A DNA stretch of 17,209 nucleotides from Ruminococcoides sp052118065 (lineage in GTDB: Bacteria; Bacillota; Clostridia; Oscillospirales; Acutalibacteraceae): positions 1 to 17,209 of the forward strand of contig JBQKHY010000036.1 in assembly GCA_052118065.1 (NCBI GenBank), given 5' to 3'. Every line of letters begins with the position of its first letter. Position 1 is the first letter of the stretch. Below, in pieces: positions 12,800-17,209 of this stretch. The notes beneath the pieces are model-generated. The model saw only the letters and a program-made list of their open reading frames with translations. It had not been told where the DNA came from and made no database searches. The position numbers and the translations under genes were made by a program.

Positions 12800-13420
12800 A
12801 TGTCAAACAATCAAAAAGAAAAATATGATGCACAGAACTTGTGTCAACACTTCATTGATAATGGTAATTATAATGAAGAAGAAGCTACTATTATTGCAAA
12901 ACAATGTAGTAGAGTTAAAACTATTAGGGTAACTGCAACTGCTAGTAATTACCTATATGGTACAGACAATGTTTACTACGATTCTGTAGAACAGCAAATT
13001 ATTATCCATACTGATAAATATGGAACTGCTTACTTGAAAGCTCCATTTTATTTTATGGATAATCTTAAAGAGTCCGTTAAGCCAATGTATGGTTTTGCTA
13101 TGAAGGTGTATGATATTTATAGCAATCTTGATGATCTATTAGAACAACCATTTAGCAAAGGCAAAAATTGGGGAAGAGTGTATAACAACACTAATAAGAT
13201 TGACTATATCAATATTGATGTTGATGATTACAAACTTCTTTCTGATTATATAGATAAGAAGTTTGGGGTTATCAAATACAGGTATGAACCAAGAGGTTGT
13301 ACATTGGCAAATACAAAGGATATGATTATAAAGGCACTATTTAAGTTCTTTTATATCAAGCCTTCTGATAAACTTGAAACATTTTTATATGACGAAAATC
13401 GTGATGTAAAATATATCTAA
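12800..13420 (+). CDS. Hypothetical protein, 206 aa
   Basis: ATG 12800 follows AAGGAGAT (start MSNNQKEKYDAQNLCQHF) and is preferred to the in-frame ATG 12782, which has no ribosome-binding site. The protein is soluble, Tyr- and Asn-rich, with no signal peptide or membrane span. A helical N-terminal stretch (residues 1-36, NYNEEEATIIAKQC) precedes mixed beta/alpha sequence. No family is recognised. It has its own terminator and is probably governed by the leader RNA upstream. Confidence 0.75.
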   Translation: MSNNQKEKYDAQNLCQHFIDNGNYNEEEATIIAKQCSRVKTIRVTATASNYLYGTDNVYYDSVEQQIIIHTDKYGTAYLKAPFYFMDNLKESVKPMYGFAMKVYDIYSNLDDLLEQPFSKGKNWGRVYNNTNKIDYINIDVDDYKLLSDYIDKKFGVIKYRYEPRGCTLANTKDMIIKALFKFFYIKPSDKLETFLYDENRDVKYI

Positions 13421-13428
13421 CTATATCT

Positions 13429-13460
13429 AAGGAAATAGTATTATTACTATTTCCTTTTTT
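13429..13460 (+). terminator. Rho-independent terminator
   Basis: GGAAATAGTA (13431-13440) pairs perfectly with TACTATTTCC (13445-13454) over a TTAT loop and is followed by six T. Confidence 0.92.
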
Positions 13461-13481
13461 ATATATAAAATTTTTTATTGT

Positions 13482-13510
13482 TTGTACTGTAGTATCGTAT
13501 ATGCTATAAT
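13482..13510 (+). promoter_or_regulatory. Promoter of a two-gene operon
   Basis: TTGTAC (13482-13487), 17 bp and TATAAT (13505-13510). The spacer starts TGTAGTATCGTA, loosely similar to the other GTAC-rich promoter spacers but without the GTACCTA core. Confidence 0.75.
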
Positions 13511-13546
13511 GTGTGTAGTTAATAAAAGATGGTGAAAAGAAAAAGT

Positions 13547-13963
13547 ATGTACATTCCAAATCCGTATTTTAAAAACATACCCAAAATGGGAAACTTAGTT
13601 ATGGACTATATATTTCTCGAAAATGGTTATCCGGTATTATTTACATGTAAGAGTGATATGAACAGTAAACTGTATTTATGTGTTTGTAGAACTGTAATCG
13701 GTAAGCAAAAATGGACGATTTCAGAAATTAGCGTAAAAACTTTGGATGATATGATTAATAATAGAATTACTATCCATGATGCTTTTAAAACCGATAAAAA
13801 GTATTCCTGTATAGCTATATGGTCCAAAGACTCACTTGCTGAAGACTACACTGTTATTAAGTCTTCTGAATTGCTTGATTTTAATTTACCGGATAATGAT
13901 GTTTACTTAGATGATGATGGCCAAGATACTGTTGGCTATCTTCAAAATATAAAAAATAGATAA
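13547..13963 (+). CDS. Hypothetical protein, 138 aa
   Basis: The protein starts MYIPNPYFKNIPKMGNLVMDYIFLENGYPVLFTCKS and looks like a small beta-rich cytoplasmic protein with an acidic C-terminus (NDVYLDDDGQD). The VMDYIF...GYPVLFTC stretch resembles short accessory proteins in which this segment opens a beta domain, but I cannot name the family. ATG 13547 is favoured because GATGGTG lies about 12 nt upstream; ATG 13529 is possible but sits only about 12 nt from the predicted transcription start with no ribosome-binding site. The next gene follows by 7 bp. Confidence 0.68.
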   Translation: MYIPNPYFKNIPKMGNLVMDYIFLENGYPVLFTCKSDMNSKLYLCVCRTVIGKQKWTISEISVKTLDDMINNRITIHDAFKTDKKYSCIAIWSKDSLAEDYTVIKSSELLDFNLPDNDVYLDDDGQDTVGYLQNIKNR

Positions 13964-13970
13964 GAGAGGA

Positions 13971-14453
13971 ATGAGAAATTTGCAATCTAAGAAAGAACAA
14001 ATGGAACATTTGCTTAAAAAAGCATTTTGGTTTCATATTATAACTATTAACTATAAGGATGCTGATAAAGATATTGGCCAATACCTAATTTATGTTGTTA
14101 TAAACGGTAAGACATTAAATTTATTCTATATTGATGATTTATCTGAACTAGACAACATAGCACTTACGGAACAAATAAAATCACTTATTTATGAATTGGA
14201 AATACTAAGTATTAAAGATACTTGTGAATACAACAAAATAATTCTCTACCTTATTAAAAAGGTGTATTCATCCGAACTAAGTGTATACGGTAAACTATCG
14301 AATATTGTCAGTAATAATGATGACATAAAAGCAATCAAAGATAATATAGAAAAGTATAAAAAGGATAATAGACTTGCTATTACTAACAATGAATTAATCA
14401 TCCTTAATCTTTTTTCATTATTACATTATGAAAATAAAACAGATATAAAATAA
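13971..14453 (+). CDS. Hypothetical protein, about 160 aa
   Basis: The protein is soluble and largely helical, with no recognised motif (MRNLQSKKEQMEHLLKKAFWF...). ATG 13971 lies directly against AGAGAGGA; TTG 13980 has the ribosome-binding site at normal distance, so the true product may be 157 aa. It is the second gene of the operon and ends before a strong terminator. It may act with its upstream neighbour. Function unknown. Confidence 0.68.
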   Translation: MRNLQSKKEQMEHLLKKAFWFHIITINYKDADKDIGQYLIYVVINGKTLNLFYIDDLSELDNIALTEQIKSLIYELEILSIKDTCEYNKIILYLIKKVYSSELSVYGKLSNIVSNNDDIKAIKDNIEKYKKDNRLAITNNELIILNLFSLLHYENKTDIK

Positions 14454-14468
14454 TATTTCAACTTTTAT

Positions 14469-14500
14469 AGGCATTACTTACATGAAGTAATGCCTTTTTT
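14469..14500 (+). terminator. Rho-independent terminator
   Basis: AGGCATTACTT (14469-14479) pairs perfectly with AAGTAATGCCT (14485-14495) and is followed by a T-run. It separates the orphan genes from the integration module. Confidence 0.93.
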
Positions 14501-14619
14501 GTTGTCTGCAAAATGTATATATGAAAGTTTAACGGTATTGAATTTGTATTTATTAGACTATACAATTTATATATAACATTAAAGTGGTTAAAAAAAATCT
14601 TTTTTATCATTATATAAGT

Positions 14620-14657
14620 ATTAGATGTTATCAAATAAACATTAGATAATATCTAAT
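14620..14657 (+). promoter_or_regulatory. Twin palindromic operators upstream of xis-int
   Basis: ATTAGATAATATCTAAT (14641-14657) is a perfect palindrome with 8-bp arms. ATTAGATGTTATCAAAT (14620-14636) is an imperfect copy. Their starts are 21 bp apart, two helical turns, so two dimers would bind the same DNA face. A TATAAT (14672-14677) lies just downstream with no good -35, so the sites probably control xis-int expression, or they may be arm or Xis sites. Confidence 0.65.
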
Positions 14658-14695
14658 AATAGTGAAAAATATATAATGTATGAAAGGTGTTAGTT

Positions 14696-14971
14696 ATGAA
14701 AAACAAAGAAATTAACTATGAAATGGAATTACAGGACATTGATGAATTATTGAATGAAATCAATGAGGATAAGTTTTATTATCGTATGTTAAAAAATTAT
14801 GGAGATTTAATTAATGTATCTGAGTTGTGCGAAATACTAGGTATTAAACGAAATCTAGCATATAAGCTGTTACAAAACAAGACAATTAAGTCTTTAAAAA
14901 TGGGTTCGATATATAAAATACCGAAACTTTACCTTATTAAGTTCTTGAAATCTGGAATTAAAGGAGAATAG
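14696..14971 (+). CDS. Excisionase-like HTH protein
   Basis: This 91-aa protein has a C-terminal helix-turn-helix of the excisionase/MerR-like fold in residues about 38-85: LINVSELCEILGIKRNLAYKLLQNKTIKSLKMGSIYKIPK, where the last part is the wing. Such proteins bend att-site DNA and steer the integrase toward excision, and often control int transcription. ATG 14696 follows GAAAGGTG. It ends 2 bp before the integrase start, a typical xis-int pair. The acidic N-terminus (residues 1-30) is an extra. The twin operators upstream may be its binding sites. Confidence 0.82.
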   Translation: MKNKEINYEMELQDIDELLNEINEDKFYYRMLKNYGDLINVSELCEILGIKRNLAYKLLQNKTIKSLKMGSIYKIPKLYLIKFLKSGIKGE

Positions 14972-14973
14972 AA

Positions 14974-16110
14974 ATGACCGGAAGTATCCAAAAACAGAAA
15001 GGCAGATATTTTGCTGTATTGAATGTAAAAGATGCCTTTGGAAAAGCAAAGACAAAGTGGGTGGCACTTAATTTATCAACCTCAGCACCAAAAAAGAAGG
15101 TGCATGAGAAATTTAACAAGGTAATTCAAGATTACTCTTATCTTGATACTATTGTTGATTCAAATGTTCTTTTTACTGATTATGCAAAAAGATGGCTCCA
15201 AATAAAGAAAGCAAAGAGCAAAATATGTGATATTACATACGAAGGTTATGAAAATATCTTAGTTAATCACATTTTTCCTTATTTCAAGAAATCTCGCTTA
15301 AGGGTAAATGAAATTACACCATATATAATTGAGGAATATTACGATTATATTATGCATGACAAAGGACTGTCATCTAAGACTATTAGAGGTCACCAAGCTG
15401 TATTCTCCGGTATATTAAGTTTAGCTGAAAAAGATAATATTGTATCTTACAACGCAGCTAGCAATGTAGATCTACCACCGTTAGACAAATCAAATATTAA
15501 GTTCTATGATTGTGAGGAAGTTAAAGAGGTATTCAATGCCATCAAAAATGAAAGACTTTACCCATTGTATTTTACTGTGGTATTTTATGGATTGAGACGT
15601 TCAGAAGTACTGGCACTCAAATGGAGTGACATTGATTGGAAGCACAACAAGGTTCATGTTCAGAGAACATTATCCAGAATGAACAGTACTGTATGTAGGG
15701 AAGGTAACAAGAATAATTCAAGTAACAGATATTATCCTATATTAGGCGAAATGAAAAATATCTTTAAAAGGCTTTATGCTGACAAATTATTCTATAAGAA
15801 ACTATTAGGGAATAACTATCATGACACAGGATATATATTTACTAAGAAGAACGGTGATGTTATATCGCCAAACACAGCATCTTCAATGTGGAGTAAATTA
15901 CTCAATAAGTATAACTTAAAACATATTAGGCTACATGATTTAAGACATTCTTGTGCTAGTTTGCTAATTAACTACGGTTTCCAGCTAAAAGATATTGCTG
16001 ATTGGTTAGGTCATTCTAATATCTCTACAACAGCTAATATCTATGGACATTTATTTGACGAAAAAAAGAAAAATATTGCAGAACACTTCTCACAATTTTT
16101 TGTAGAGTAA
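14974..16110 (+). CDS. Site-specific tyrosine recombinase (integrase)
   Basis: This 378-aa phage/ICE-type integrase has an N-terminal arm-binding domain (residues 1-60), a SAM-like core-binding domain (about 65-160) and a catalytic domain (about 175-370). Catalytic residues visible are R208 (YGLRRSEVLALKW), H321 and R324 (HDLRHSCASLL), H347 (WLGHSN) and Tyr357 (NIYGHL). It cuts and rejoins the element's att sites. Length and motifs match integrases of Tn916-like elements and Gram-positive prophages. AAGGAG precedes the ATG. Being the last gene before a long non-coding stretch, it suggests that one end of the element lies shortly downstream. Confidence 0.95.
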   Translation: MTGSIQKQKGRYFAVLNVKDAFGKAKTKWVALNLSTSAPKKKVHEKFNKVIQDYSYLDTIVDSNVLFTDYAKRWLQIKKAKSKICDITYEGYENILVNHIFPYFKKSRLRVNEITPYIIEEYYDYIMHDKGLSSKTIRGHQAVFSGILSLAEKDNIVSYNAASNVDLPPLDKSNIKFYDCEEVKEVFNAIKNERLYPLYFTVVFYGLRRSEVLALKWSDIDWKHNKVHVQRTLSRMNSTVCREGNKNNSSNRYYPILGEMKNIFKRLYADKLFYKKLLGNNYHDTGYIFTKKNGDVISPNTASSMWSKLLNKYNLKHIRLHDLRHSCASLLINYGFQLKDIADWLGHSNISTTANIYGHLFDEKKKNIAEHFSQFFVE

Positions 16111-16265
16111 AAAAAGCAGCCTTATAAATATTGGTATAATAAGAATAATACGCAAAATTAGTCTGTGTTTAACCTGCTATTTACCTATTTTCAAATATAC
16201 AAATCATTATAGAACATTATATGTTTCCTTAAGAAGTATTAATAGAAAATCATACCTTTAATCAA

Positions 16266-16298
16266 AGCTGTTAGCAAGTTGCTAGCAGCTATTTTTAT
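16266..16298 (+). terminator. Rho-independent terminator
   Basis: AGCTGTTAGC (16266-16275) pairs with GCTAGCAGCT (16281-16290), with one T-G pair, followed by ATTTTTATT. It probably ends the xis-int transcript about 155 bp after the integrase stop. Confidence 0.8.
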
Positions 16299-16357
16299 TC
16301 TAATCATTAGTCAAATACAACAGTAATAACAACTATACAATAAAATTATTATTTATA

Positions 16358-16386
16358 TTGACATTTTATTTTTATTATAGTAGAAT
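16358..16386 (+). promoter_or_regulatory. Promoter upstream of the surface-protein gene
   Basis: TTGACA (16358-16363), 17 bp and TAGAAT (16381-16386). Transcription from here would give a leader of about 430 nt before ATG 16826, unusually long; a closer promoter is not obvious. Confidence 0.6.
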
Positions 16387-16825
16387 AATATTACATTAAG
16401 TGACAAAATTAAACAAACTCTATAATAATACGCATAGAATACGTATTAATTGTCAGTATATAAACACATTAAGTAAAATGAATTAATATTTGTTTTTATT
16501 TATTTTATTATGGGCGTATGGGCGAAGTTTTTATTTCCGTTCAAAAAGAGTTATGAAAAATTTTCTTTTAGTGTTATTGGGTACTTGTAATGCACTTGTA
16601 GTTTTAAATGAACACTAAGAAATAACATATAAGATGGGCTTTATTTCTATTAGGAAGAAATATGGTGTAAATACACAGTCTGGAGATGATAAAGAAGATA
16701 TGAAAATTAAATAACTTATAATATAAACGATGTGATAGTTTTAGAAATTAATAAAAGTAGAAAAATATAAATGAAATATCATATTTAGAGGAGTATATGA
16801 TTAAAAATTAAAACGGAGGTTTAAA

Positions 16826-17209
16826 ATGAAATGTAAAATGTGGAAATGTTTATCTACAATTTCTATTATCCTATGCTTTGCAATGATATATTTAATTCCA
16901 ATGAATGTTGTTGCTTTAGTTCAGGATAACAGTAGTCAAAACTCTAACTCGGAATCTAATAGTGCCGACTTTAGTAATGTTAAAAGTGAAACGGACAAAA
17001 TAGGCGATATTGTTAGTGAAGATAGTGAACAAAGAACTGAGAATTCTAAAACATTCTTGTTAGATGATGGAACAAAAATGTTTGTTGATTACGGTGAACC
17101 TGTTCATTATAAAAACAGTAAAAATGAATGGGTAGATTATGATAATACCCTTGTAAAGTCTGATGACAATTCAACATACAGTAATAAAGAAAGTGATGTA
17201 AATGTATCC
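16826..17209 (+). CDS. N-terminus of a secreted RHS/wall-associated-like protein (partial)
   Basis: ATG 16826 has a strong ACGGAGGT site. The first 128 residues are visible and the gene runs off the right edge. Residues about 8-32 form a signal peptide (LSTISIILCFAMIYLIPMN), followed by a Ser/Asn/Glu-rich low-complexity linker and then KTFLLDDGTKMFVDYGEPVHYKN and KNEWVDYDNTL. In gut Firmicutes this last block opens large secreted RHS-repeat or wall-associated proteins, where it recurs as VHY...W.D.DNTL. It is likely a host chromosomal gene beside the integrated element. The family call rests on that block alone. Confidence 0.7.
   Translation, partial: MKCKMWKCLSTISIILCFAMIYLIPMNVVALVQDNSSQNSNSESNSADFSNVKSETDKIGDIVSEDSEQRTENSKTFLLDDGTKMFVDYGEPVHYKNSKNEWVDYDNTLVKSDDNSTYSNKESDVNVS

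Larger units (their letters stand above)
16111..16825 (+). other. Long non-coding stretch, probable element/chromosome junction
   Basis: No convincing gene lies in these 715 bp. They hold a terminator-like hairpin (16266-16298), a consensus promoter (16358-16386) and an 11-bp direct repeat AATAATACGCA (16144-16154 and 16424-16434). A 21-codon hydrophobic frame from ATG 16554 (MKNFLLVLLGTCNALVVLNEH) may be chance or a relic. The element's attachment site probably lies here, but its partner copy is not in the window, so the exact junction cannot be set. Confidence 0.45.

Noticed and set aside
15462..15480. GTAGATCTAC in the integrase gene, resembling part of the Cas12a repeat stem
   Set aside because: It is a short palindrome inside a conserved coding frame, lacks the AATT leader and has no loop.
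16633..16713. 26-codon frame starting MGFISIRKKYG
   Set aside because: Short, no ribosome-binding site, no homology recognised.

Overview
The window is low-GC DNA with purine-rich Shine-Dalgarno sites, sigma-A type promoters and Rho-independent terminators. It suggests a low-GC gut-type clostridium (Firmicutes, Ruminococcus/Eubacterium/Lachnospira-like). This is inferred from codon and base use, the style of the secreted proteins and the presence of a Cas12a relative, not from a marker gene. Most of the window reads as the integrase-proximal end of an integrative mobile element: small orphan genes, a YopX-family protein, an HNH endonuclease, two XRE regulators, an excisionase-like HTH protein and a tyrosine integrase. 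The start of a secreted wall-associated/RHS-like gene, probably host chromosome, lies to the right.

Layout: (1) 1-280, the end of a gene and a broken small gene, closed by a terminator. (2) 311-2540, a promoter driving a metallophosphoesterase, three small genes (one split by an in-frame TGA), an orphan gene and an HNH endonuclease. (3) 2548-6686, the centre of interest: a solitary Cas12a-type crRNA repeat (R1) with its own terminator, a 1266-aa Cas12a homologue, a long 3' hairpin, an IS200/IS605-type right-end hairpin, and a second solitary repeat (R2). (4) 6711-8055, a four-gene operon ending in a terminator. (5) 8222-10979, three exported proteins. (6) 10983-11150, a stand-alone small RNA with a consensus promoter, a third solitary repeat (R3), a long hairpin and a terminator. 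(7) 11160-14500, XRE regulators, a membrane protein, a short leader RNA and three orphan genes. (8) 14620-16110, twin operators, xis-like gene and integrase. (9) 16111-17209, a long non-coding stretch and the start of the surface-protein gene.

Main result: the Cas12a homologue appears naturally nuclease-dead. The RuvC-I aspartate is Asn879 (GINRGERN where active enzymes have GIDRGERN). The Nuc-domain arginine (AsCas12a R1226, in LQMRNS) is replaced (LQISNV, Ser1184). The RuvC-II Glu, RuvC-III Asp and the crRNA-processing His and one Lys remain. There is no CRISPR array and no cas1/cas2/cas4. Instead three solitary Cas12a-type repeats lie in intergenic positions. The 10 nt after R1 match, next to a TTTA PAM, the -10/+1 region of the effector's own promoter, which is the arrangement expected of a CreR-like autoregulatory guide. 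R3 sits in a dedicated ~130-nt RNA. Its start site and the effector promoter share the exact 9-mer TAGTACCTA. I infer an element-encoded, RNA-guided DNA-binding (transcription-silencing or interference-decoy) system derived from Cas12a, by analogy with nuclease-dead TnpB repressors (TldR) and CreR RNAs. The targets of R2 and R3 were not found in the window.
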